Positions 1-6,419 of a stretch of 8,432 nt of DNA are shown one piece after another (the first letter of the stretch is position 1; the number at the start of each line of letters is the position of its first letter). The DNA is taken from NCBI GenBank assembly GCA_902385025.1, contig CABMDX010000382.1, forward strand, positions 1-8,432, written 5' to 3'. Origin of the DNA: an uncultured archaeon. GTDB lineage: Archaea > Halobacteriota > Methanosarcinia > Methanotrichales > Methanotrichaceae. Below the pieces are notes generated by a model, which was not told where the DNA came from, did no database searches, and saw only the letters and a program-made list of their open reading frames with translations. The translations under genes were made by a program, and so were the position numbers.

Positions 1-1
1 A

Positions 2-1780
2 CGCGGCGCGGCTGATGCCCCCCTCATTGAGATCGGCATGGGTACAATGGACCAGAACAAGGGAGTCCTGATTGCCTACGGCCATAACCTGGCTGCAGGT
101 GCCGAGGCTATGATTTACGCCGAAAACAACAACCTTTGGGATAAGGTGGACATCGGCGGCGTCTGCTGCACAGCTCATGACCTGAACAGAATCGGCCTCG
201 GAAACGGCGAGCTGAAGGTACCAAAGGGCATAGGAACCAAGCCCAAGGTCGCAGGTGCTATGGGCTGGTGGAGAAAGATGATTCGCTCCGGAGTCATGGA
301 TTGCGTCATGGTAGATGAGCAGTGCGTCTTCTGCGACGTTCTAGGAGATGCCCAGAAGCGGAAGATCCCAGTCATTGCCACCACCGATAAGATCATGCTC
401 GGCCTGCCGGATAGGACCAATGATTCAATCGATGCCATAGTGGACGATCTGGTAAATTTCAAAATGCCCGGCGTTGCCGTTCTCGACCCCACCAAGGCTG
501 GAGAGATTGGCATAAGGGTTGCAATTGCAGTAAAGCCCAAGCGGGCTGAGGCCAAGGCCCAGAGCCTGATCACAGAAGCTCAGTTCCAGGAAGGCATTAA
601 AAAGTGCACCACCTGCAACGAATGTGCTTTCGTATGCCCGCCACACATCAGAATCAGCAAGCTAATTGGGGATGCAATAAAGGGCGACCTTCTGTCGTTC
701 TCAAACTCCTATGAGGTTTGTGTGGGCTGCGGAAGGGGCGAGCAGGTATGTCCGCAGGGAATAAACATCCTCGATCTCTTCGAGTATGCCAACCGCCAAT
801 ATGTCAAGAACCAGAAGTTCAAGATGAGATCCGGACGTGGCCCAGCGCGCGATACGGAGATCAGAGCTGTAGGCATGCCCATTGTGATGGGAAGCATTCC
901 GGGTGTAATTGCTCTGGTAGGATGCAGCAACTACCCCAACGGAACCAAGGAGTGCTATGACATCGCCAAGGAATTCGTGGACCGCGGCTATATCGTTGTG
1001 ACGTCTGGATGCATGGCAATGGATATGTCCCTGTACACTGATGTAGAGGGCAAGACCATCTGGGAGCAATATCCCGGTGGATTCGACGGCCGAAACATCT
1101 GCAATACCGGGTCATGCGTTTCCAACGCCAACATCGGCGACGCTGCCATCAAGGTGGCCACCATATTCGCCCACAGGAACCACAGGGGCAACTTCGACGA
1201 TATCGCAGACTACATCCTGAACAAAGTTGGCGCCTGCGGTGTGGCCTGGGGAGCTTATTCTCAGAAAGCCGCATCTATCGCCACCGGCTGCAATCGGCTG
1301 GGAATCCCAGTAGTAGTTCAGCCTCACTCTGTCATGTACCGCCGATCCTTCATCGGCAGGACCGACAAGCCCGAGGACTGGATGGTCATCGATGCCCGCG
1401 ACGGCAAGATGCAGCAGATCGAGCCCGCACCAGAGGCTATGCTTTATATCGCCGAGACCAAGGAAGAGGCAATGCTGGAGATGGCCAAGCTCTGCTTCAG
1501 ACCATCCGATAACAGTATCGGCAGAGGCATCAAGCTGACCCATTACTGCGATATCTCCATGAAGTACTTCGGCAAGCTGCCCGACGACTGGCACGTCTTC
1601 GTCAGAGATGTCAAGGATCTTCCTCTGGCATACAAGGAAAACATGATGAAGACTCTCGAGGAGAAGTTCGGCTGGAAGATCGATTGGAAGGCCAAGAAAA
1701 TCCTCTCCGGACCGCTTCGGCCCGCAGATGTGAGCTTTGACCCGACTAACCTCCCGCGCAAGATCAGGACGAAGAAGTAA
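2..1780 (+). CDS. cdhA: CO dehydrogenase alpha subunit of ACDS complex (5' partial)
   Basis: This is the Ni-Fe CO dehydrogenase subunit, which interconverts CO and CO2 at the C cluster in the cytoplasm. The reading frame is open from base 2, so the start lies outside the window; 592 residues are visible and roughly 200 N-terminal residues, including the B-cluster region, are missing compared with the usual near-800 aa. Counting Met at base 38 as 1, the likely C-cluster ligands are all present: His16 (YGHN), Cys44 (GVCCT), Cys96 (DEQC), Cys296 (VGCSN), Cys325 (SGCM) and Cys360 (TGSCVSN). Lys410 (SQKAAS) matches the position of the proton-transfer lysine of bacterial CODH. The ferredoxin-like insert has a complete motif at Cys190/193/196/200 and a second at Cys228/231/238, where the third cysteine is Gly234. 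The assignments of ligands rest on family knowledge. The gene ends 20 bases before cdhB, so they are surely co-transcribed. Confidence 0.97.
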   Translation, partial: RGAADAPLIEIGMGTMDQNKGVLIAYGHNLAAGAEAMIYAENNNLWDKVDIGGVCCTAHDLNRIGLGNGELKVPKGIGTKPKVAGAMGWWRKMIRSGVMDCVMVDEQCVFCDVLGDAQKRKIPVIATTDKIMLGLPDRTNDSIDAIVDDLVNFKMPGVAVLDPTKAGEIGIRVAIAVKPKRAEAKAQSLITEAQFQEGIKKCTTCNECAFVCPPHIRISKLIGDAIKGDLLSFSNSYEVCVGCGRGEQVCPQGINILDLFEYANRQYVKNQKFKMRSGRGPARDTEIRAVGMPIVMGSIPGVIALVGCSNYPNGTKECYDIAKEFVDRGYIVVTSGCMAMDMSLYTDVEGKTIWEQYPGGFDGRNICNTGSCVSNANIGDAAIKVATIFAHRNHRGNFDDIADYILNKVGACGVAWGAYSQKAASIATGCNRLGIPVVVQPHSVMYRRSFIGRTDKPEDWMVIDARDGKMQQIEPAPEAMLYIAETKEEAMLEMAKLCFRPSDNSIGRGIKLTHYCDISMKYFGKLPDDWHVFVRDVKDLPLAYKENMMKTLEEKFGWKIDWKAKKILSGPLRPADVSFDPTNLPRKIRTKK

Positions 1781-1787
1781 GGGGAAA

Positions 1788-1794
1788 GGAGGAG
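1788..1794 (+). promoter_or_regulatory. Strong Shine-Dalgarno site of cdhB
   Basis: GGAGGAG lies six bases before the ATG at 1801 in the 20-base cdhA-cdhB gap. It is close to a full match to the archaeal 16S rRNA tail and fixes the cdhB start. Confidence 0.85.
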
Positions 1795-1800
1795 ACAAAA

Positions 1801-2364
1801 ATGGCAGCAGAAGTTAAGAAGGGTATTGATACCACCAAGAATGCCATCCCCTTTGAGATGGCCCAGATTCCCGGGCCGGAGATGGCCAAGACCTACATGC
1901 CGAAGGTTCTCGGCGCTATAATCAAGAAGTCCAAGAGACCCCTGCTCGTAGTAGGGGCTGAGCTCTTCGACGACCCCATCATGTTCGATAAAGCAATCGA
2001 GATCGGCAAGATGGGTATCCCCATTGCGGCAACGGCGCACAGCGTGAAGGGGTTTGTGGACAGAGGCTACCTGAACAACGTCTATCAGATCGGCCTTCAT
2101 CCCCTGACCAGCTACCTCCGCTTCGATGACTGGAAGGGACTGGATGGACAGGGCCAGTACGATACCGTTATCTTCATGGGTATCTTCTACAAATTCGCCA
2201 ACGCTATGTTCTCCACATTGAAGAACTTCAACCGCAATGTCAAGCGCATATCCCTTGACAGGTACTACCATGTCAATGCGAATATGACCTTCGGGAACAT
2301 GGCCTTCAATCCAGACGACTATCACGCCGCCGTGGATGAAGTAATTGCAGCAATGAAGAAATAA
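1801..2364 (+). CDS. cdhB: ACDS complex epsilon subunit
   Basis: The 187-residue product is the small partner of CdhA in the alpha2-epsilon2 CO dehydrogenase component. It is of the CO_dh/CdhB family, a Rossmann-like fold without its own metal centre; its exact role is unsettled, with flavin interaction or electron transfer proposed for the family. The N-terminal part contains a conserved-looking block from IPGPEMAKTYMP (about residues 22-33) into a hydrophobic strand and turn, RPLLVVGAEL (about residues 45-54). A second nucleotide-fold-like strand, YDTVIFMGI, lies near residues 120-128. There are no cysteines. Length is slightly above the roughly 170 aa typical of the family because of a short charged N-terminal extension. 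The start is supported by the strong site at 1788. It sits between cdhA and cdhC, the usual methanogen order. Confidence 0.95.
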   Translation: MAAEVKKGIDTTKNAIPFEMAQIPGPEMAKTYMPKVLGAIIKKSKRPLLVVGAELFDDPIMFDKAIEIGKMGIPIAATAHSVKGFVDRGYLNNVYQIGLHPLTSYLRFDDWKGLDGQGQYDTVIFMGIFYKFANAMFSTLKNFNRNVKRISLDRYYHVNANMTFGNMAFNPDDYHAAVDEVIAAMKK

Positions 2365-2384
2365 AGTTCATCACATAATCAGAA

Positions 2385-2390
2385 GAGGTG
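2385..2390 (+). promoter_or_regulatory. Shine-Dalgarno site of cdhC
   Basis: GAGGTG ends five bases before the ATG at 2396. The in-frame GTG at 2390 overlaps this site and so is unlikely to be the start. This decides in favour of the start giving MADEIKLD. Confidence 0.8.
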
Positions 2391-2395
2391 TGTTA

Positions 2396-3805
2396 ATGGC
2401 AGATGAAATCAAGTTGGATATATCCCCTATGTATGAGGGCGAGCGCATCAGAAAGGACGATCTATGGGTAGAGCTTGGCGGCCCCAAGGCAGACGGCTTC
2501 GAGCTGTCTCTTGCCACCCCCATGGACCAGATTGAGGATGGAAAGGTTACAGTAGTCGGCCCGGATATTGGAGAGATCAAGGAAGGTTCCACCATACCCT
2601 TCGGCATGGTCTTCAAGGTCGGCGGCGAGAAGATCGAGAAGGACCTGGAGTCCATTATCGAGAGGCGCAACCACGCCCTGCTGTCTTACATCAGCGGCCT
2701 CATGCACCTCAACCAGAGATACGACATCTGGATGAGGATCGGCAAGAGCCTGAAGAAGAAGGGAGTTACCTCCTGGACCCAGATCTACAAGCCAGTCATC
2801 GATCTGTACAAGGCCGAGATGCCCTTCATCGAGAAGATGGAGATCACTATCTACACTGATCCGGCTGAAGTCAAGAAGCAGCTTGCCAACGCCATGGCCG
2901 TCTACAAGGCTCGTGACGAGAGGGCAAAGGGCCTGCACGATGAGGACGTCGATGTCTTCTACGGCTGCACCCTGTGCCAGGCATTCGCTCCAACCAGCGC
3001 GTGCGTCGTCACCCCAGATAGGCCGTCCCTGTGCGGTGCCATCACCTGGTTCGATGGGCGCGCTGCCGCTAAGGTAGACCCAGAGGGCCCCCAGTTCCCC
3101 ATCGCCAAGGAAACCGCAATTGATGCCATTGCCGGCGAATATGCAGCCATCAATGAGATGGCAGAGAAGCGCTCCGGCGGCGAGTACACCACCATGAAGC
3201 TGTACACGTTCTTCGATGCACCCCACACATCCTGCGGCTGCTTCGAGACCATCGGCTTCTACATGCCCGAGGTTGACGGCATTGGCCTTGCCGACCGTGA
3301 CTTCAAGGGCGCAACCCCCAACGGACTGCCCTTCTCCACCATGGCTGGCCAGACCGGCGGCGGCAAGCAGGTAGTAGGATTCCTGGGTATGGGCATTCTG
3401 TACTACTTCTCCCCCAAGTTCCTCCAGGCTGATGGCGGCTGGAGAAGGATCGTCTGGATGTCCAAGGGTCTCAAGGAGAGAGTAAAGGCAGGCATCGACG
3501 AAGACATGATGGCCAAGATCGCCACTGAGGATGATGCCAAGGATATCGCATCCCTGAAGGCATTCCTGCTCAAGGTCGATCACCCGGTCGTTAACGGCGT
3601 CACCAGGAAAGTTGACAGCAAGAAGATCACCGAAGGCTGGAAGCTCGACGAGGTCACTGACGAGATCAAGGAGAAGGTCATGGCCTATATCGAGAAGACT
3701 GGCGGAGACATCAACATCGATACCGTCAAGTCCGAGCTGGCTCTTACCGAAGGCCAGTTCATGCAGGTCGTCGAGGCTCTGCAGGCTGACGGCGTGCTCG
3801 AGTGA
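2396..3805 (+). CDS. cdhC: Acetyl-CoA synthase beta subunit of ACDS complex
   Basis: This 469-residue protein makes or cleaves acetyl-CoA from CoA, CO and a methyl group at the A cluster. The cysteine pattern is complete: Cys191, Cys194, Cys203 and Cys213 in the block starting YGCTLC, and the Cys280-Gly-Cys282 pair (SCGCFE). The spacings (+3, +9, +10, +67) equal those of Cys506/509/518/528/595/597 in Moorella ACS, so four cysteines should hold the [4Fe-4S] cluster and the CGC pair the distal nickel. As in other archaeal forms, it lacks the bacterial N-terminal CODH-binding and linker domains. Beyond about residue 415 there is a charged, helical C-terminal piece (WKLDEV to DGVLE) that reads like a small winged-helix or docking module. 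In Methanosarcina, proteolytic loss of the beta C-terminus releases beta from the complex, so this part may dock. Translation starts at ATG 2396, and the stop is TGA inside a short tandem repeat. Confidence 0.97.
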   Translation: MADEIKLDISPMYEGERIRKDDLWVELGGPKADGFELSLATPMDQIEDGKVTVVGPDIGEIKEGSTIPFGMVFKVGGEKIEKDLESIIERRNHALLSYISGLMHLNQRYDIWMRIGKSLKKKGVTSWTQIYKPVIDLYKAEMPFIEKMEITIYTDPAEVKKQLANAMAVYKARDERAKGLHDEDVDVFYGCTLCQAFAPTSACVVTPDRPSLCGAITWFDGRAAAKVDPEGPQFPIAKETAIDAIAGEYAAINEMAEKRSGGEYTTMKLYTFFDAPHTSCGCFETIGFYMPEVDGIGLADRDFKGATPNGLPFSTMAGQTGGGKQVVGFLGMGILYYFSPKFLQADGGWRRIVWMSKGLKERVKAGIDEDMMAKIATEDDAKDIASLKAFLLKVDHPVVNGVTRKVDSKKITEGWKLDEVTDEIKEKVMAYIEKTGGDINIDTVKSELALTEGQFMQVVEALQADGVLE

Positions 3806-3826
3806 GCAAATTATCGAGTGAGCAAA
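3798..3826 (+). repeat. 13-bp tandem direct repeat across the cdhC stop codon
   Basis: TCGAGTGAGCAAA occurs at 3798-3810 and again at 3814-3826, a 16-base period with three bases between. The first copy contains the cdhC TGA stop (3803-3805). It looks like a slippage duplication that lengthened the spacer before the next gene. Confidence 0.85.
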
Positions 3827-3833
3827 AATCAAA

Positions 3834-3840
3834 GAGGGTG
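3834..3840 (+). promoter_or_regulatory. Shine-Dalgarno site of the first mini-gene
   Basis: GAGGGTG ends seven bases before the ATG at 3848. It supports translation of the 56-codon frame rather than the overlapping Ser/Arg-rich frame that begins at 3802 with no such site. Confidence 0.75.
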
Positions 3841-3847
3841 AAAATCT

Positions 3848-4018
3848 ATGCAGCTAAAACTCAAACCAAAGACACCAGCAGCAGCGGCTCCAGCAGCCGC
3901 TCCCGCTGCAGCAGCAGGCGCAGCACCAGCACTCAGCATGGCCGGCAGTGCCGGCGGTATCAAGCTGGTTCTGAAGGATGCCAAGATCAGCATAGACAAG
4001 GTGGTACTCGCAAAGTAA
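3848..4018 (+). CDS. Ala/Pro-rich mini-protein A in the ACDS operon
   Basis: I do not recognise a named family. The 56-residue product has three parts: a basic amphipathic start MQLKLKPK, an Ala/Pro-rich stretch at about residues 10-29, and a tail GGIKLVLKDAKISIDKVV with alternating hydrophobic residues (about 37-53), which suggests beta strands. It has no cysteines, signal peptide or membrane segment, so it should be cytosolic. Evidence that it is real: a good ribosome site at 3834, tight packing behind cdhC, and a second copy at 4101 with the same plan and the same first six residues. The Ala/Pro stretch resembles flexible linkers in multienzyme complexes, so a tether or docking peptide for the ACDS complex is a reasonable guess. 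It is too short for many gene finders, and the longer overlapping frame (3802-4080) is a probable mis-call. Confidence 0.8.
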   Translation: MQLKLKPKTPAAAAPAAAPAAAAGAAPALSMAGSAGGIKLVLKDAKISIDKVVLAK

Positions 4019-4021
4019 GGG

Positions 4022-4054
4022 TCCGCCTTTTCTCCCTTTTTTGGGAGATGCGGA
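4022..4054 (+). other. Intergenic hairpin between the two mini-genes
   Basis: TCTCCC (4031-4036) and GGGAGA (4043-4048) form a perfect 6-bp stem around a loop of six T. An outer stem, TCCGC (4022-4026) with GCGGA (4050-4054), extends it past a small asymmetric internal loop (4 bases against 1). A T-rich stretch, TATTATTATCTT, follows from 4068. It could be a partial terminator or an RNA-processing and stability element that gives cdhABC and mini-gene A more transcript than the genes downstream. The structure is seen; the role is inferred. Confidence 0.6.
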
Positions 4055-4084
4055 TACCCGTGCGAGTATTATTATCTTAATTAA

Positions 4085-4094
4085 AGGTGAGGGA
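4085..4094 (+). promoter_or_regulatory. Shine-Dalgarno site of the second mini-gene
   Basis: AGGTGAGGGA lies six bases before the ATG at 4101. It selects this ATG over an in-frame upstream start at 4041, which would fall inside the hairpin and has no ribosome site. Confidence 0.75.
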
Positions 4095-4100
4095 GATATT

Positions 4101-4274
4101 ATGCAGCTCAAGCTTAAGAAGAAAGAGGCAGCACCAGCAGCTGCGGCCCCTGCAGCAGCAGGCGCAGCTCCGGCTTTCGCTATGCCAGCAGCATCCTCAA
4201 GCGGCGGCATCACTATCGAGCTTCGAGGAGCATCCATCCACGTAGCGGAAGTTGTCATAAAACCGAAAAAATAA
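4101..4274 (+). CDS. Ala/Pro-rich mini-protein B, paralogue of mini-protein A
   Basis: This 57-residue protein repeats the plan of its neighbour at 3848: MQLKLK start, here followed by KKEA; an Ala/Pro linker at about residues 10-32; then a beta-like tail GGITIELRGASIHVAEVVIK. By eye the tails share 8 of the first 21 positions (Gly-Gly-Ile, Leu, Ala, Ile, Val-Val), so they have diverged while keeping the hydrophobic pattern. The linker here has PAFAMPAASSS, more Ser and Met than in A. There are no cysteines or export signals. The gene sits 14 bases before the cooC-like gene. Function is unknown; a complex-assembly or tethering peptide fits the location and composition. Having two diverged copies suggests either two binding sites or a hetero-pair. 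Confidence 0.8.
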   Translation: MQLKLKKKEAAPAAAAPAAAGAAPAFAMPAASSSGGITIELRGASIHVAEVVIKPKK

Positions 4275-4280
4275 GGAAGG
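4275..4280 (+). promoter_or_regulatory. Shine-Dalgarno site of the cooC-like gene
   Basis: GGAAGG directly follows the stop of mini-gene B and ends eight bases before the TTG at 4289. It supports the non-ATG start, which places the P-loop at the usual N-terminal position. Confidence 0.7.
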
Positions 4281-4288
4281 CTAAAACC

Positions 4289-5050
4289 TTGGGGAAAGTA
4301 ATTGCGGTAACCGGTAAGGGCGGCACCGGCAAGACAGCCGTGACCGCGATGTTGATCAGATATCTTGTGAAGAATTCCGGCAAGAAATACAGGATACTTG
4401 CTATTGATGCCGATCCCGATGCCAATCTGGCAGATGCGTTGGGAGTAAAAGTACAAAAGACCATCGGCGATATGCGAGAGTACATGCAGCAATCTCGCTA
4501 TACCACGCCACCAGATACCGACAAACAGCGCCTTTTTGAGTCCAAGCTCTTCGAGATTCTGGTGGAAGAAGAGGGATATGATCTCCTCGTGATGGGAAAA
4601 CCGGAAGGATCTGGATGCTACTGTTTTGTCAACAACCTCTTGCGCGGCATCATGGACAAGACCGTCAACGACTACGATCTGGTAATCATCGATACGCCAG
4701 CAGGGCTTGAACACCTCAGCAGAAAGACGATTCCTGATCTGGATATTCTGATAGCAGTCACTGATGAGTCGCGCCGGGGACTTACCACGGCCGAGCGCAT
4801 TCGCGATCTGGCAAGAGAGATCGAACTCTCGTACAAGAGCCTTTTCGTTATAGTCAACAAGGTTACGAGCGAGAGGAAGGCCGCGGTCCTGGAGACTGCC
4901 AGTGGTCTTGGCCTGAAGGTTATCGGCACTATCCCCTATGATGAAAGGTTAGCCAAATTCGATTTAGTGGGAGATCCGTTGATGGGCCTTCCCGATGATT
5001 CGCCTGCAGTCAAAGAGATGGTGCAGGTCGTCGGGGCTTTGGGCCTATGA
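4289..5050 (+). CDS. cooC: CooC-type nickel-insertion ATPase (CODH/ACS maturation)
   Basis: This 253-residue MinD/ParA-like ATPase belongs to the CooC family, whose members load nickel into CO dehydrogenase or acetyl-CoA synthase at the expense of ATP. A deviant Walker A loop (GKGGTGKT, residues 9-16) carries the signature Lys10 and P-loop Lys15. A switch I-like segment follows (DADPDANL, 40-47), then the Cys110-x-Cys112 pair (SGCYCF) that binds metal at the CooC dimer interface, then switch II (DTPAGLEH, 135-142). The NKV near residue 190 fits the nucleotide-base loop. Start: TTG, since no ATG or GTG fits and the ribosome site at 4275 is well placed; a TTG may keep this catalytic helper below the structural subunits. 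Lying between cdhC and cdhD is the order known from Methanosarcina. Whether it serves the C cluster, the A cluster or both cannot be read from sequence. Confidence 0.92.
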   Translation: MGKVIAVTGKGGTGKTAVTAMLIRYLVKNSGKKYRILAIDADPDANLADALGVKVQKTIGDMREYMQQSRYTTPPDTDKQRLFESKLFEILVEEEGYDLLVMGKPEGSGCYCFVNNLLRGIMDKTVNDYDLVIIDTPAGLEHLSRKTIPDLDILIAVTDESRRGLTTAERIRDLAREIELSYKSLFVIVNKVTSERKAAVLETASGLGLKVIGTIPYDERLAKFDLVGDPLMGLPDDSPAVKEMVQVVGALGL

Positions 5051-5061
5051 GGGTGATTTGA

Positions 5062-6414
5062 ATGGCGCAGAAGATCACATTATCCGATCTGAACAAGACA
5101 CTATCTGAGATGAATGTTCAGTCCCTCGAGGGTATAAAGATCGAGGGTGACGTAGAGATTGAAATAGATGCAGGTGCAGGCGGCGTAGGGCCCCTCTTTG
5201 CTTACTATTTCGGACAAGAGGCGGCCAAGATCGCCATGCAGCTCATGAACTTTGCCAAGGCTGTAGGCTATCCCGTCGAGAACCTGCTTCAGCCGGTCGC
5301 TGTGGCGCAGGCAATTTCACCTGCTCCGAAAGATCTGGCAGCCGCAGCCGCAGCAGTTCCAGCCTTCAAGGTTGCATCTGCACTTGCCAGCGCAAAGTTT
5401 TCCGTTGGCACAGACAAGTCCTGGAAGACCCCCATTCAGGAGGTCACACTGGGTGCCACGAAGGCTGACGGCGGAAGCCGCGGTCATGTAGTAAAGCTAG
5501 GCGGCGAGAAGGCAATGCCATTCTTCCCGGATGCCGCAATGCCTCATGCCCCCAAGATCACTATGGACGTTTTCGATATGCCTATCGGCATGGCCAAGGC
5601 TGTCAAGATGCACTATGAGGATGTCATCAACTCCCCTGGCGAGTGGGCAAAGAAAGCTGTCAAGAAGTTCGGCGCAGACATGGTAACAGTTCACCTGATC
5701 TCCACCGACCCGCTCCTGAAGGATACCCCGGCCCAGGAGGCCGTCAAGACGGTAGAAGAGGTTCTTCAGGCTGTAGATGTACCAATCTGTATCGGCGGCT
5801 CGGGCAACCCGAACAAGGACCCGATTGTGCTCTCCAAGGCTGCAGAAGTGGCCCAGGGCGAGCGCTGCCTGATCGCATCAGCCAACCTGAATATGGATTG
5901 GGAGAAGATCGGCAAGGCCTGCGTAGACAACGGACATGTGTGCCTGGCTTGGACACAGCTCGAGATCAACTCTCAGAAGGAGCTGAACAGGAAGCTCATG
6001 AAGGTCGCCGGCGTCCCGCGCGAGTCCATTGTCATGGACCCAACCACAGCCGCACTGGCTTACGGTCTGGACTTCGCTTACTCCAATATGGAGAGAATTC
6101 GACTTGGCGCCCTGAAGGGCGACGAGGAGCTTACCTTCCCCATGTCCTCCGGTACCACCAACGCCTGGGGTGTCAGAGAGGCCTGGATGGTTCGCTCACC
6201 AAACAAAGATGACTCCGATTGGGGAGACAGAATGCTCCGCGGTCCAATCTGGGAGATTCTCACTGGATACACTCTGGCCATGGCCGGCGTGGACATCTTC
6301 ATGATGATGCATCCACAGGCTGTCGCTTATGTGCATGAGATCACCCAGTCCCTGATGGGAAGGATTGAGGCCCAGACGCCAGATACTACCGCCTGGCTCA
6401 AGATGGGGGTGTGA
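5062..6414 (+). CDS. cdhD: ACDS corrinoid protein delta subunit
   Basis: The 450-residue product is the small subunit of the corrinoid/iron-sulfur protein. With CdhE it moves the methyl group between tetrahydro(sarcina)pterin and the A cluster of CdhC. An N-terminal segment (about residues 1-75) is followed by an Ala/Pro-rich linker (about 86-115) and then a TIM-barrel-like domain with family-typical blocks: GGSRGH (from 137), DVFDMPIG (from 169) and [13 protein letters not shown] (from 244). There is no Fe-S cysteine motif, as expected, because the cluster is in the gamma subunit. The site GGTGAT (5052-5057), overlapping the downstream side of the cooC stop, positions the ATG at 5062. The end overlaps or abuts cdhE, indicating coupled translation of a 1:1 pair. 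Length is at the upper end for the family because of the N-terminal segment and linker. Confidence 0.96.
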   Translation: MAQKITLSDLNKTLSEMNVQSLEGIKIEGDVEIEIDAGAGGVGPLFAYYFGQEAAKIAMQLMNFAKAVGYPVENLLQPVAVAQAISPAPKDLAAAAAAVPAFKVASALASAKFSVGTDKSWKTPIQEVTLGATKADGGSRGHVVKLGGEKAMPFFPDAAMPHAPKITMDVFDMPIGMAKAVKMHYEDVINSPGEWAKKAVKKFGADMVTVHLISTDPLLKDTPAQEAVKTVEEVLQAVDVPICIGGSGNPNKDPIVLSKAAEVAQGERCLIASANLNMDWEKIGKACVDNGHVCLAWTQLEINSQKELNRKLMKVAGVPRESIVMDPTTAALAYGLDFAYSNMERIRLGALKGDEELTFPMSSGTTNAWGVREAWMVRSPNKDDSDWGDRMLRGPIWEILTGYTLAMAGVDIFMMMHPQAVAYVHEITQSLMGRIEAQTPDTTAWLKMGV

Positions 6415-6419
6415 GAACC

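Larger units (their letters stand above)
3906..4168 (+). repeat. 19-bp identical segment shared by the two mini-genes (copies at 3906-3924 and 4150-4168)
   Basis: CTGCAGCAGCAGGCGCAGC is identical in both mini-genes and falls in the same reading frame, encoding the Ala-rich linker. Together with the shared MQLKLK start it supports origin by tandem gene duplication. Simple Ala-codon repetition could also produce a match of this size. Confidence 0.7.

Noticed and set aside
1112..1798. Minus-strand open frames opposite cdhA, cdhB and cdhE (for example 1112-1798, 1543-2325, 6327-7181)
   Set aside because: All lie opposite confidently assigned genes and their translations look like mirror-frame artefacts, rich in His, Leu and Asp with no domain.
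2462..3832. Long minus-strand open frame (456 codons) opposite cdhC
   Set aside because: It is antisense to a gene with a complete A-cluster motif; the open frame follows from the codon bias of cdhC. No plausible ribosome site or recognisable product.
3802..4080. 92-codon frame encoding a Ser/Arg-rich protein overlapping the cdhC end and mini-gene A
   Set aside because: It is the shifted frame of the Ala-codon-rich mini-gene, starts inside cdhC without a ribosome site, and reads through the hairpin. The 3848 frame has the site and a paralogue.
4068..4085. AT-rich stretch before mini-gene B as an internal TATA box
   Set aside because: A start about 25 bases downstream would fall at or after the ribosome site, and no clear BRE precedes it. 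Not strong enough to call a promoter.
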